The notes beneath the pieces are model-generated. The model saw only the letters and a program-made list of their open reading frames with translations. It made no database searches and was not told the DNA's origin. DNA of 64,000 nt. Origin: Capitulum mitella. Its lineage: Eukaryota > Arthropoda > Thecostraca > Pollicipedomorpha > Pollicipedidae. Below, one piece after another: positions 11,040 through 23,628 of this stretch. Positions within the stretch are counted from its first letter, which is position 1. Each line of letters starts with the position of its first letter. Made by a program: the position numbers and the translations under genes. The DNA is taken from NCBI GenBank assembly GCA_030062745.1, contig CP099851.1, positions 7,876,393 to 7,940,392 of the forward strand, given 5' to 3'.

Positions 11040-14000
11040 ATCGGCCTCCTTTGCTTTACGCCCCCCCCCCTTCGAAATTCAATGACGGAGTCACTGTGTA
11101 TTTGGCTTGAGGTTTGGATCTTGAAGAGCCCGGTTTTACATTACCCGCTTTTCATCCAGTCAAGGTCAGTCTACGTCACGTCTGATGAGGCTGCATTACT
11201 CTTCTTCCCAAGGAACAATAATTACTCGTTTGGGATTCTTAACTGCGCCAAGAGCAAAACTGGAATGGCGTCTCATGATAATTGAATATGCTCTATCTGC
11301 TCCTTATAGGGTCAAGCCATGTCAGGATAGATTGCAATTTTTCCTTTTTTGACCAGGAACAAAAATTGCCATTCGCTGCTACTGACCGATCTTCCACAGG
11401 CAAAGTTGTATTATACTTTGTTTTGACATCTACCTATGACGTGGCCTGACATGAGCTCACGTTTCGTTTGGCGAAGTTTGCTAAGAGGCGATAGATTTGC
11501 CTGTCTGGCTTAAACGATGGGCAGGTCGCGGCGGCCAGTTCTATCACCCACAAAAAAAATATATGTCTATGTTGCCTAACATGACATCCCATGTTGGCGC
11601 GTCACCGTTATATATATTTTCTGGCGACCGTGTTCCATGTAAATCCAAATAATGAATGTTTTTTATTCGCAAATATTAACAAAAAAAAGTATGTCCGCAC
11701 TGCAGCTCGAAGAGGCAAAAAAATACATCCATGCAAAGGCTCACTTATGGCGTCACATCTCCTTGACCTGACCTAGCATGGAGATGGTGTTAATATCAAA
11801 ATGTGTAAAACTGAAGGGGGTGGAGGTACTGAAAGTTTGGTTCGGCTGACTTCAACGGCTCCGAAGTTATTCACGAAAAACCGAGGGAATTACCCTATTT
11901 GACAACCCATAGACGGTGCCAGATTAACCCAGCAGGAATAGTGTAAACCTCGAGAGCGCACGTATGTGCGGGCACACACACACATGCACGCACACACGCA
12001 CACACACACACATAAATATACATACACAGAAACAGATAACAAAGATAAACAGATAAACAAAAATATAGAAAGATTGGGACATGACTTTATATTTACTTTA
12101 TTTTATACTTTCAGCTTATCTCTTATCTATCTCGGTCGTTCCTTTCAGTATTATTGTCCATTTCCCTTAAGAACCGGCACAAAATATTGGGGGACCAAAT
12201 CAGCATTGGGGGAAGGGGCCGGTCCATCTCAAACTAAAACAAATCGACACCCTTGCACTAGTCTTGAAGAAACGAATCATTTGGCTACACCTAGGCGGCT
12301 ACGATGCATGTTCTTTTAGCATCTGGGCCGTTGCTGTATCCGTGCTTCCTGTCATCAGTTCACTAAGACACCTATCGGGCCTGGGTCTGCTTTAAGGTAC
12401 TGCCTGAGTACGCCCCTACTAACAGCAAAAAAAAATGAATCTGGATGAACTGGATAGCTCAAGACGGCACGGCGTACCCGGCAGAAGCCCTAGCGGTCAA
12501 CAGCGACGAATCTGTCTCTAATTCGGAGTTTGCCACCCGCAAGGCGGAGCATAAAGCTACGCCCCGGGTGCGAGTGAGCGGCACGAACAGCGCCAAGCCG
12601 CCGCAATGCGCGCGGAGTGGGAGCGCAGGAACATCCCACGATACGGAGACCAAAGGCGTTTCCCATCAGGTCAGCAATGAACTTCCGAAAAAGTGTGAGA
12701 GGCCATGGCCCCTCGCATCTCTGTTCTCCCCCTCTCTGTTTCTTTGCTTATGGTAAGGAGGGTTAGTAGGCCCGCAATATTCTTTATTTTTTCCCGTACG
12801 CAGCTTGCGAGATACGGAAGTGGGCGTCAAAGCGATTCCTAACAGTGGCCGGTGTGGCTATTTTACCTGCAGTCAGAGAGAGCTAATAACATGTCAGATA
12901 CCTGTGTGTTTGTAGGCGTGAGCGCGTAGTGGACGTTGAACTACCCCTCCAGTGGAAGGTAAGCAGCCCTTTAAACGCACACACAGACACAACCTCCCCG
13001 GTGACGCCCTTTGGCTGAGATTAAAACGTTTCTTCTCGCTGTTGCACTCAAGAGGGCCCAGACTTCATCCCTATGGACCACTTTTCACTTTCACGGAGAA
13101 AATAAACAAAAGGAAAAAGAAATAAAAAAAAGGAAAAAATAAACAAAAGGAACAAAAGTAAAGAAAACAACAAATGATTTACATCAGCACCGAAAATGAA
13201 ATGACCGAATTCCGAGGAGATAGAGCATTTTGATATCCTTGGTGGCGTTGTATTCTTCATTTTACAAAACCAGTCATTGGGTGACAAAATAGGGGCAGTA
13301 TTTGGGGACACATTATGCATCTCTTGCAACTGTGTTGACAAACTTTAAGAATAGTTAAACATTCTTTGAAAACTGTCATCATCGGCGATGTCAAACCTGA
13401 AAATGCATTTGCAGCACACATTTTTCTCTTATGAAGAAGGGTTTAAGACCGCTGCTGCATCACCATCATAGATATGTAGCAAAGAAATAGAAGACCCCAG
13501 CAACACAGTAACTTTTCTGTGGCACGTTGCTCGTCAATCCGTTTTAAGCGACCAGAAAGCTCAGGTAACAAGGTGACGCTTCTGCGACTTAGTGGGTAAC
13601 AATCCGGGCTTTTGTTTGACCTCCGGCACTGCAATACTGGCTTAGCCACAACTCCATCGTGGTATTTGAAATAGCTATTTCATAACAAGCTTTAAAATCT
13701 CTAGGAATTGGCAACAAAAGGAAAGAAATAGATTGGTCCGTAGACCAACCAAAGGTCGTCAAGTCTTGATCGAACTGGATGGCGCTAAGAGTAAGCTGGA
13801 TGTCTAGGGGTCTGCGTGCTCCACTGTTCGGGCCAGAGTCACATGGATCACAATCCTTCTCTTCGACAGTACCAGCAGGTCTTTTCTGTTTGCAGGCTGG
13901 CGCCCACCTACGAATGTCAGAGCCTCTCTTGCTGATGCGGCCTGTGAGGTCGTAACCCCAGACTATGGACCACCTACGGCCAGCAGTCTGTGAGAATAGG

Positions 14001-15428
14001 ACCGTGTTCTGTGAACTCCGTCTGGCCGGGACAGGGCGTGAAGACATGAGCCTGTCTCTGGGGCCGTCCGGCCCTATCGGAGCCGGCGGCGACAGACAGT
14101 ACACGTTGCTCTCATTAGCCCAATGACTAACGCAGCAGCGGGCGCCGTGGCTGCCGAGCCGTGCGCGAGGTGCGTGTGGAACCACTGGGAGGCGCATTCT
14201 TTGTGTAGACGGAACGCCTTCACATCTTGTGTTGTACTCGGGGTCGGATCAAGAAATATTGCAGGAGATGGGAAATAGGACAGTGGAGGCCATCTTCGAA
14301 AGCTGACGAGACCCTTCATCCTTCACTGTTTTCTTGTATTTTGTTTACATATTTGGTATGCTTTAGTCCTGTTTTCAAACGCAGCGGAGGCCCTTCAAGC
14401 TTTTCAAATGAAATGCAATTACCCATCACCACTCACCCTGGATCAGTGCCTGCCTGTGCTTACAATAAATCTAGCTGCGCGCGACAAAATATTGTTGAGT
14501 GTTTAGTGCTTCGGTTTTGAGCAAAAGCGCATCTTTTTTCCTCGTAATGATCTCAGTTTCCTATGCCTTCGACTCACTGCTGATATACAGGTACACTTAT
14601 GTTAACAAAGAATGTCACATGGTCAGTCATGATTTGGTTCCAACGCTGGTTCTACAAGTACTCAGTAAAACATAACCTCCGTCGTATTTTCACAATGCGG
14701 TACAATCCTTATCCGTTCCACTGCAGCAATATCGAGGCCCCATTAGCACTGAAAGGAAAATCATATCCCAATCCGATCCGCATAGGGAATTCGCTAATGG
14801 ACTTTTGGTGTCAAAATTAGATTTACTTGAAAATGGCCAGCACCGAAAATAAACTTCACAGCGTCACGAGCGTCACGGGGTCCACGCACAAGTTGAGCCG
14901 AATCGAGAGCAGTTTATTGTTGTTTGGAACGATTCGCCTTAAGTGGTGCCCTACAAATAGAGCTGGTGAAATAGGATGGTGTAATTATGACAGCATATCC
15001 AATCAATTAGGAGGCGTTTTCTAATCTAAGATATTCTGGAAAGACTAGGTTTTAACCAATGGAGAAAACACGGAATTCCAGAATTGGCTGGGCTGATGTA
15101 AGGCTGATATAAGAGCTCATTTTTGTTTTTGCTGAATGACATTTTAAGGTAAGAAAAAGCAAGTATGCTACACATTACTGATGTAAAATGCCAAATAGCA
15201 CGGCTGCACGATTCATCCACTTGAGGCGTTAAAAGGCTTTCAGACGTCTCTGTATCATTCTCTGAAGTGAAGACTCCGAGAACTAGAGTTGAAGACATTT
15301 GGTAGCTTTAGAAAGTCTTCTGAAATATTAAAAAAATCCAAAATATAGAGATTAAGAAAGCATCAAAATATGAAGGTTTCTCAGATACGGAAATTTAGAG
15401 CCGTAAACTGAATTTTGTTGCACTTTAC
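11040..15428. other. no well-supported gene; (CA)n near 11971-12012
   Basis: A CA-rich microsatellite lies at about 11971-12012. A plus-strand frame from 12445 reaches a good donor-like CATCAG|GTCAGC near 12668 and could be an exon, but the low-complexity Ser/Ala/Thr peptide is unrecognised. The 202-codon minus frame at 13589-14197 matches no family and is about the longest expected by chance. Nothing else is supported. Confidence 0.3.
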
Positions 15429-15531
15429 TGTTCTGCCAGAACCGCTCGGAACTGGCTTGTTTAACTGAGTTGGTGGCGCTGTTCCCGCCGGCCGTCCTTG
15501 AGGTGGGCCAGCCGCCGTCCAGTGACGCCAC
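15429..15531 (-). CDS. possible internal exon, unrecognised
   Basis: On the minus strand a plausible acceptor (TAATGTTTCAG) precedes 103 bases of GC-rich open sequence that starts VASLDGGWPTS and reaches a donor-like ACA|GTAAAG. The GC contrast with AT-rich surroundings resembles the true exons in this window. No domain is visible and no partner exon could be found, so confidence is low. Confidence 0.2.
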
Positions 15532-15752
15532 CTGAAACATTAGCGTGAAGTCATCGAAAACCAGTCGTTATTTTCACAATGAAGTATCTGGGAACAATGT
15601 GTTTCAGTACACGCCATATAGTTCAGGCAGCACAGCTGTGTAAAAACATGGTCAATACAGGACGTGAAGAAAATGTGGCAAAAACCCGCATCTTGCTTTT
15701 TGTTAAACTGCAAGAATGAAAAGCAACAAATTAGGAAAACTTGAACTGGCAT

Positions 15753-15862
15753 ATTTGAATTCGAATATTTGAATTATTAATTCGAATATTTGAATTAATA
15801 TATTCGAACATCGTTGATAAATTCGAAAATAACGAAAATATGATGTAACATTCATATTCGAA
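15753..15862. repeat. TTCGAATATT-rich segment
   Basis: AATTCGAATATTTGAATTA occurs twice, 22 bases apart or less, followed by further ATTCGAA and TTCGAATAT copies up to about 15862. It may be a worn transposon terminus or simple AT-rich repeat. Confidence 0.5.
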
Positions 15863-16465
15863 TATTAACAATTACATAACTTTTCATATCCTCACTGTGA
15901 AAAAGTACAAGTAAATGATTGGTCCAATGCCAATGGCCACCTCTCTCCACGAGTTTGCCTTTTCCACCGCGTTCTTATGTCAAACCATAGTGTATTTAAT
16001 TAACCATGTTAAATTCAGCTGTCTAAACGTGGTTCATCAGTATATCATGTTGTCGCCCACCGTGCGGTACTAGCTCAAGGAGCTAGTTTTGTATTGCAGG
16101 GCATTGCAAGGTATATACGGGGAAAGCATCATTTTGCTTATTCACAGCATGACATTCAAGAATAGTGACAAATATTACATAGAGCGGAATTTATTACTGA
16201 TGTTATTTATTGTCCTGCCTAAGTGCACCAAGGTAACAAATTACCAAAACACCAGAGACTAACAAGTCTTGAACTGTAACGAAAAAGGGTAGTACGTACC
16301 ACAATAAGTAAAATGTAATATTTTCGCCTCTTGATGCTTCACATACAAAGATCAGTTTCATTATTTTTATGAAGGGACGGATTCAAGTCAGTTCTTTATG
16401 CCTGAAAACATTTCGTAAAGAAGACAAATTACTTTTTAGCCAAGCAATGGATTCAGCATCATCAG

Positions 16466-16645
16466 CGCTATGAAGATAAAAAGGATATTAGACAAGTTTA
16501 CGATATGTATTGATGGGATGAAGATGAAGATAGATGAGGATAAAAAGAATATCACACAATTTTACGATATGTTTTGATAGAATGAAGATGAAGACAGATG
16601 AAGACAAAAAAACATCCGATAATTTTACAGTATGTCTGGATGAAA
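16466..16645 (+). repeat. 64-bp minisatellite, three units
   Basis: CGATATG recurs at 16501 and 16565 and as CAGTATG at 16628, each within a GATGAAGATGAAGA...AAAAAG...TTTTAC unit. The period is 63-64 bases. The frame through it is not maintained between units. Confidence 0.75.
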
Positions 16646-16779
16646 CGTACATCAATACGGCCTACAGCCAGTGGTCGGCCGGCTACCACTGCATCAAGAA
16701 TGATTTCTTTCTACATCAACAACATTTTCCAAGTGTGGTGTTCGCGCCGCAGTAGCGACAAATGGAAGCCAATGTTTGG

Positions 16780-17320
16780 AACTGGACTTGGAATGGTCAG
16801 ACGAACGTCTTTAATACACCTGAATTGCTCTGAGCATATTTCACCTATTCTGGAATCGTTAGGCAGACGTAGAATGCAGATGGTGCGCCAGCACGACCTC
16901 ATTCAGGTGCAAAGAGCCCTGTACAAAAAGCTGTGCCCCTTCAGTTAAGGCTATATTTGCCAGGCGTGCCTAGGTGTCGCTCGGAGAGATCAGTGTCGTG
17001 GCCGCTGGAAGGGCTGAAGTTCACTAGGTGCAGGCTAGCAGGCACCCAGCGAGCACTCGCGTTCAGAGCGGCATCATCTTGGACCGCTCTGCCTCCTGGT
17101 GCCGGTCCCTCTGCGCAGCCATCATGTAACTGCGTGTCGCTGAAGTGGTGGCCTCTGTGTGGTTGTTGTGTGGATTTCATCTACCACTTCATTTTGTCTC
17201 TCGGAAACATTTCCGGGTTTTTATCAATGCCCCTAACATGTGTGTTTTATTACCTTATTGACTGTATGTACCATTGACTGGATTCGTAATAACCACTGCA
17301 TGGATGAATCCTAATAAACG
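16780..17320 (+). mobile_element. 3' end of a non-LTR (LINE) retrotransposon, degenerate
   Basis: Two overlapping frames carry the C-terminal tail of a LINE ORF2. One includes HISPILESLGRRR...QVQRALY, the other RLAGTQRALAFRAASSWTAL. The latter is the typical R...RAFRAAR.WN.LP ending of CR1/jockey-type RT proteins. A frameshift near 16930-16950 separates them. AATAAA stands at 17313-17318, with a short GACTA/GCTAT-rich tail after it. The RT core is missing, as expected of a 5'-truncated insertion. Confidence 0.7.
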
Positions 17321-17430
17321 ACTATAGCTATGACTACGACTATTTACGGCGATATATTAAATTATGCGCTGCGAGAAAAAAAAACACTTACTGGGATTCA
17401 ATCATTTGTCTTCAGTTTTAGTAACAACAA

Positions 17431-18645
17431 TCCCCGCCCGCCTGGCGGTCGGTGGCGATCACGCACGCCTAGTCGGGGGGGGGGCGTTGACCGCGCCCTC
17501 TAACTCATGAACGGTTGGTCGCACGATAAAAATAAGCGTACCGTTGGAAAGTCCGTGACAAGTAGAGTTCGAATCTGATGTCATTTTAGTTTCGTATAAT
17601 ATGTAAGCCATTTACACTCTATATATGTTTTCTCTTAGCCGCCTGCATGAGATCGAGAAACGGCTTGGATCTCGAGGGCTGTGACTAATAGAGTCTGGAT
17701 AAAGACACCAGCGGACAGGTAAAGATCCGCAGATGCCGATGCATGTCAAGTTTCTCTTATTTGTTTCATATGTACACGGAAATGTTGAGTTAAAGACACG
17801 GCGATTTTCGCACCTCTGCACAGCGGGTGCCATAGGCGAGCGCGGTATGAAATTAAGGGGAACTAATTTTAGTACTCTTTTATCTTCGCGAAATGTGCCT
17901 TTCCAATTGTGTTTTTTTTTATCTTAGTGTTTCTTGCGATGGTTTCTCATGCCTTAAATTTTGGAAAAATTCATCAGTTTTCAATCTACACAACTGGCGG
18001 AGCTTCATTCGCAACGGCCCGTTTATTTCGAAAATATGATTTTCTTGGAACTTTTTGAGGTTCAAGGTATTACTTGCGAATGTCCAAACCAGTTCTGCCA
18101 TTTTCTAACCAGTTTGAGTAATTCATCGATGATTTTGATGGTGGTACATTTTGGCTCACAACAGCTATTCGTGACCTGACCTCAGGTCAATGGCTGGAAA
18201 TCATTTATACTCAGCCCATTGACGGTAACTAGATGTCTGCATCACCCCACACTAAAAATGTTATGAAAAATTCTGCGAATTTTCCGAAAAAACGACATGT
18301 GCTAAAAATGAGCTTGACATTAGGTCAATATTTCCGAAAATTCCGAAGAATCTGAGATATCAGATTTGTTGCATCTATCAAAATTTCTAATCCCTGAAAG
18401 TATTATTGTGATATCTTGTTTTCCGAAAAAGTTACAAGGCGCTGAACATTTTTGGACATAGATCCGTTTGACCTGACCTAAGTCAGACACCTGACCTGAC
18501 GCGGGTTCAAAACTTTGACTCAAGTGTGTAAAAATAATCGTGCAAAAGGTACACCAATTTTCGTGGCGCTGCGTTTGTTCGTTCTCTCGCAGTCCTGGAA
18601 AAATCTCAAGGGGTCGGTCAACCGCCCCCTCCAGTCGGGGCGGAT
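17431..18645 (+). mobile_element. TTAACCCGC-family element, copy 1 (worn ends)
   Basis: Closely parallels the full copy at 39999-41204 over its whole length: G-rich head, AACTC.TGAACGGTTG, ATAAAAATAAGCG, GTTTTCTC.TAGCCG, GACGGTGGTACATTTTGGCTCA and a C-rich end CCAGTCGGGGCGG. The terminal TTAA is lost at both ends (ATCCCCGCCCG on the left, GGGCGGATG on the right). It has no coding capacity and is rich in CCTGACCT half-sites near the right end. Confidence 0.8.
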
Positions 18646-18649
18646 GAAA

Positions 18650-19570
18650 GCCAAGACGTACTAAAAAGACGTGTATTAGGGAAACTGCTTAGCTGATCCA
18701 GCGCGCACCACGGCACCATTCAAGTGACGACTTATTTATTTGCATCGCACGGTAGTCTTTTGGCTGGGGTAACGTGCAGACTCCAAATGTGTTTTAAAAC
18801 GTTGGGTTTGTTTTGGTTATAAAACGTAATTAAATAAGCCATGTCATGTTCGGGGACTGAGTAAGGCCATTTATTAATGAAGAAGCATGAATTAGGAATG
18901 AAGCAAGACCATGTAATCCATCCTTAACTTTTTGTCAACCAGCAGGAGGAAAACAAATCATTGGTTTTTACAAGACCTAAGACTGCAGCGAATTTCTTCA
19001 ACGTTTGCGGCAATGGGCCGTGTCTTCGGAAATCTAACGAAAAGCATCAACGTACCTAAAACGTCGTTCCATGACATATCTCCTGCTGACGCAGCCAGGG
19101 CTTGCACCTCATATAAGCTCAGAGTCCCTGAGTGTGCTAGCTATTTTGCCGTGCAAAAGTTTTTGCACGGCAGTGCAAAACCCAGCATTACCTATGACGT
19201 GGACCCTGGGATACTTAGCTGCATCTCGGAAAAAGCAACATAGCATTCAACTCGCATGAACACATTACTCATTTGGTATCCTTGATTTCAACCATAAATG
19301 ACGTCAAGGGTTGAGTTTTCCTCTCAGTATGCAAAAAAAAACCTTCCGCGTGAAACCGCACACGTTTCGGTTCCAGAAAACTTCTTCACGTATTTTGCCA
19401 CTGAACGTGTTTTTTATGCACACTTGATTTCGATGAGTTGACGCACCACTGCCGCGCGCCTAATGGCGAACGCATTGGTCAGTTAGCCAACAATATCGGA
19501 CAAAACCCCAAAGCGACTTGAACATTTTCTTCATACAGCTGACGGAATACTTTGGTCGGGTAGATAAATC
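18650..19570. other. no recognisable gene
   Basis: Low-complexity-free sequence with only short open frames (18932-19243, 19071-19259) that match nothing known. Confidence 0.35.
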
Positions 19571-19798
19571 ATGAAGGCATTTTGTCTGACTGTGCAAATG
19601 GTAAGACTCCTTTTATTTTTCCGCCTTCGCTACACAAATACGATATTTCATTCTTGCCAGATGGCGTCCTGCACTGGCCGCCGTTCTAAACCGATTAGTT
19701 CCAAAACTCGCCGCTATGGCGCTGACGGCAAAAGCCAGGTGGCCGACTTTATCTCTTTACTTTCATTGTGGCCTGACACGGAGAAGCAATTTTCTTAA
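19571..19798 (+). CDS. possible small open reading frame with optional 60-base intron
   Basis: A 75-codon frame starts MKAFCLTVQM. After codon 10 there is a good donor (ATG|GTAAGA), and 60 bases later a good acceptor (TTCATTCTTGCCAG). The 60 bases are a multiple of three and remain open, so spliced and unspliced forms both read through to the stop. No known domain is seen; the length makes chance plausible. Confidence 0.15.
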   Translation: MKAFCLTVQMVRLLLFFRLRYTNTIFHSCQMASCTGRRSKPISSKTRRYGADGKSQVADFISLLSLWPDTEKQFS

Positions 19799-20639
19799 AC
19801 AATACACAGCTGCAGAAGCAATGCAGCAATGGAAAGTTTGCTGCAGCGAGACGCATCAAGAGAAAAGAATTGCTGACTCAGCAACACCGCAGCAGCCTAA
19901 ATCAGTGAAGACGCGAATAAATGCACTCTTGGTAACTGGCCGTCATGAGACATGCGACATTATGATGAATAGAAATACTGCAAAACTGGCACGATACCAG
20001 GGTTGTAACTTTATATCTCCGTGGCCCTACATGTCCCTAAAAAACAGATTTGCTAACGCACAAAAAATCAGTTAATGACTCAAAAACAGTGCCTGGACTC
20101 TTTCATAACACAAGAACACATGTATGTGCAAGGAAAGCGGGTATCCATACCCATATGTTGGAGAATATCCACGGATTCGTGCGTGCAAGTGAATTCAAAT
20201 GCACAATACGAAGAACCATGTCGCATTTGATCGTAGTATATGTGGAGCTAACAAAACCGGTCTCACAGATACAAATGTCTATGAGGCCCCTGAAAAGGTT
20301 ATTGGACGAAACATGCACCCAAAAACCAGTGCTTGGGAAAGCCGCCAGTGTACATCTATGTGAATTATATGCGTAAATTAAGACAAAGACGTCTCCAACA
20401 CAAGCAAGCTTTGTTGTATTCATACACTGAGTTGTACATTCTTAGAATTGAGAAAATATAAACACCTTCTGTAACATGCCTTTGAATCCTCTAATGACCA
20501 GGATTTTTTCCTTAAAAGTATTTGAAAATGGGCAGATTACAAATATTCCGATCCTTTGAACTGTCCGTGGCATTATAAAGAGCATCAAAATAGTATAAGA
20601 CCATGTTTAAATATGCCAAATATGTGCGCGATCTCAGGA

Positions 20640-20850
20640 AAGCGCGATATTCGTCAAACATGCCTCCCAAAAACGTTTTCTGGAACCGCCCCTGGAGAAG
20701 GCAAATTTCTGTTTTTTCGCAACATGTCAAAAACATATAAGAAGAAGTCACCAATTTTCGTTAAGCAGCTCCCAAAAGCCCAGGAGTGCCGAGCGAAAAA
20801 TCGGAAGGGGCAAGAATCTACCCCCCCCTCCCATTCAGCAGGGGACAGGG
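20640..20850 (+). mobile_element. right-end fragment related to the TTAACCCTATTCCCGG family
   Basis: Bases 20661-20840 parallel the right end of the copy at 34325-35539: CTCCCAAAAACGTT, ACCGCCCCTG, AAGTCACCAA.TTTCG, then a C-run before the terminus. The TTAA end itself is gone. Confidence 0.6.
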
Positions 20851-20869
20851 TGAACTATTCGAAGGAACA

Positions 20870-21625
20870 ACTGAAAAAGGGGTTGAGGATTGGATTCCAA
20901 TCATTTCGGTTTTGTGGGATTTGGAATTGGATTGCATTCGTTTTCGTGCTAAGGATTTGGGATCTGATCGCAATATTCAAAGACAGGGCTTTTAGGAATG
21001 TGGTCAATTCAGACGACTGAAATCGTTTTAAAGCATTATGAAATGAATCCAAGTCCATTCCTATTTGATTTTACGGTCATCTGAGGTCATTTAATTTCAA
21101 AGGCTGCCTTGACTGTACTGGATGAAGGATGAAAATCAAAGGTCGCCGTGACTTGACTGGATGAACATGTGACCATGACGGTTTTTTCATACGCATTGCA
21201 TCACCTGAGTCAAAATAATACGCACATTGTAATACGATTTGTACCTCCTAAGTATAAAGCTATATAAAGCTAGGACAAAGGTTTTTAATTTTTGGCCGAT
21301 TCAGTTTTCAAAAGAAATAATCCACCCATTTTCCAAAACCAATTCACGCTTTTGATTTTCTCACAGCTGTAAACGTAAGATCTGAAGGGAAAGTCCATCG
21401 ATGTTTCTCGATTCATGCCGTTTGCACCAAACCGGGTCCACAAACACAGACGTTATAACAATTAATATGGTACCTTTCTTTCGGAATTGGTGTGCCCGGT
21501 GTCTACCACTTACAGGAGTTTCAAAGCCTGTTTTTCTATGGATGTATTATTGGTGTCGTGGCCGATGGACTGACATTTGCTGCGGTCCAGTCGGACGGGT
21601 AGTTCTCGAGAGCTGAGGGGAATAA
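20870..21625 (-). mobile_element. diverged fragment of the TTAACCCTATTCCCGG family, reverse orientation
   Basis: Shares the block order of the reverse-oriented copy at 59065-60292: GGTCATTTAA with TGACC runs, GTGACCATGACGGTT, CATTGTAATACGATTTGTA, and near 21597 GGGTAGTTCTCGAGAGCTGAGGGG. It directly follows a fragment of the opposite orientation, so the two together look like a head-to-head remnant. Confidence 0.6.
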
Positions 21626-21629
21626 GCCC

Positions 21630-23150
21630 CCCATAAGGGAACGTGTTCTGGTGTTGTGGGTACGGGAATATAACTAAAAGTCAAGAAATTACAATGATGG
21701 AAGGGCGCTACGGCGCATCTACGTATTTTCCGCTTCCGTTTATTAGTCACGCCTGCTCGCGGTAACCTACTTAACCGTACACAACATGCTCCTATGACAC
21801 TTTCAGCTACGCACACGACTTTGTGTCTTTCTGCACTGGCAGCTTTACACGAGCAGCCTGAAACTGATGCTACGCAAACCAAGAGTTGCGATTTAAATCA
21901 TTTCGCCTTAGAAGAATAAGTTCCGGCTACGATTGCTGGATTTTAACTGAAATTTGAAGAATCTCAGTTAAAACTGGTTCCCTGCAAGGTGAAAACTAGT
22001 TTGCCTTGCAGGACTCTTGTCAGAACTAGTTTTACCGACAAGGATCACTTAACATTGGTCTTTAGAGATTTTGGGAGATGCATTTCGGATTTTATCAAGC
22101 AAATAAAAGAACGAAATTGTCTGAGAAGAACTGATCGCAACTGGGGCCCTTCCACCTTTTTGATTTTGGTTGGTAAATACGAGTTACAAAGAAAAAAGTA
22201 TTCAGCTTTTAGCTTTGTCTAGAGGATATTAGTTCCCTATATTTGTTTGGAGAGTGACACATGTAAAAGCATGGCTGAGTATTTCCAAAATTATAGGGAG
22301 AGGGGTCAGATGCGATTTTAGACAGTTTCTTTCCAGTTATTGCCATAGCCCTAATGTCAAAATCCCCTTAGAAGTGGGGTTATAGACTTTCCCTCTCCCA
22401 GGATCTCCAGCCATGCATAGAAGACATGCAATTGAACTAGACTCAGCTTAAGAACTGTGATTACAATGTTTAAGACAGATTACAGAGATCTACAAAGCAC
22501 ACTTCATTGTTCACAAGAGGGCGGAATGTTAACTTTGTACAGGCAATTCGTTCAAAAACATCTTAGGAAAACGCTACGTGTATGTTATAGTTTTTACTGT
22601 GATTTGTTAAAGTAACGAGAAGCAGCGTACCAGACATTGGAAAACTGCAATAATTTCTAAGCGGTTACATCCCTTGTTTTCTCATATTGCAGTTATGGCG
22701 TTGCCTGCACAAAATGGACATCAAATCGTGTTTGCGTCTAACAGTTTCTGGGAAAAAAACCGTCCTTGCTTCTGATTAGGGAAATAACCGTTATGCAGTT
22801 CGAGCATGATAGTGCCTACCATCGTCGCTCTGTAGTAGTTCTTCATCTTGCTCTAACTCGACGTCACCACGTGACGTTTTTAAGGGAAGGAAATATTTCA
22901 AATATCCACTTAACCTTTCGTACCGTGAGGAGTAACGATGAGTTAAAATTACTTTCATAAGCTTAGTTTCAAAATTTACCTTCGTACCTTGAACGCTGCA
23001 CGGAGCGGCCTACCCCATTGACGGTTAATTGCGAATGACGTTCTCCGGCGCCGAACCGAAGCTGAGAGCCTCGGGTAACGGCGCCCATCAATCGTTCTCC
23101 AACAGGTCTGGGAAAACCGTGACGACCCTGGTCGTGCTGGAAATTCAACG
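21630..23150. other. no recognisable gene
   Basis: Only short open frames. The 111-codon minus frame at 21547-21882 is unrecognised and starts inside the preceding repeat. Confidence 0.35.
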
Positions 23151-23159
23151 ATCGATCGC

Positions 23160-23260
23160 GGCGGCAGCCAATCGCCGCCCCGGACACGACCTTCGGCCAA
23201 TCAGCGCCGCCGTAACGGACCGGTGCCGGACGATCTTTATTAGAACCTGCGGAAGGCGCG
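23160..23260 (+). promoter_or_regulatory. promoter-like island with two CCAAT boxes
   Basis: CCAAT occurs at 23168-23172 and 23197-23201, 29 bases apart, inside a CpG-rich stretch about 430 bases upstream of the start codon at 23629. Paired CCAAT boxes in a CpG-rich context are typical of TATA-less NF-Y promoters. There is no TATA box at the expected place. I infer that this serves the gene at 23629. Confidence 0.4.
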
Positions 23261-23628
23261 GTGCGACATACGGCCGGTGCGGCTCGTGACTGGTTGGGGC
23301 ACACCAGCGCCAGGCCAACCTGGGCTATAGAGGAGGCAGGCTGCACCAGCTATCTCGTCGGTAACTGGGACGAGAAGAGCAAACACGAAGTTTTCTACAG
23401 AGAAACACCCTCCGGACAATACAGAAGCGGAAGAGTTGAACGAGATCATCGACCTTGTGATTACGAGAGGACCATTCCTGAGTTTGTCCGTCGTCAGCAG
23501 TCGCAAGAATCGCCGCAGTATCAAGCGCAAGGATCCAGCTAGCCATCGGTCCTCTGAAGCAGTGACCTGGCGAGCCTGGAGCTGATCCCGCTCTGGCGCA
23601 CGCAGCTGATACGGCCTCGGCCACCGCC

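Noticed and set aside
13589..14197. 202-codon minus-strand frame as a gene
   Set aside because: No recognisable domain, ordinary composition, and a length that can occur by chance in a window of this size.
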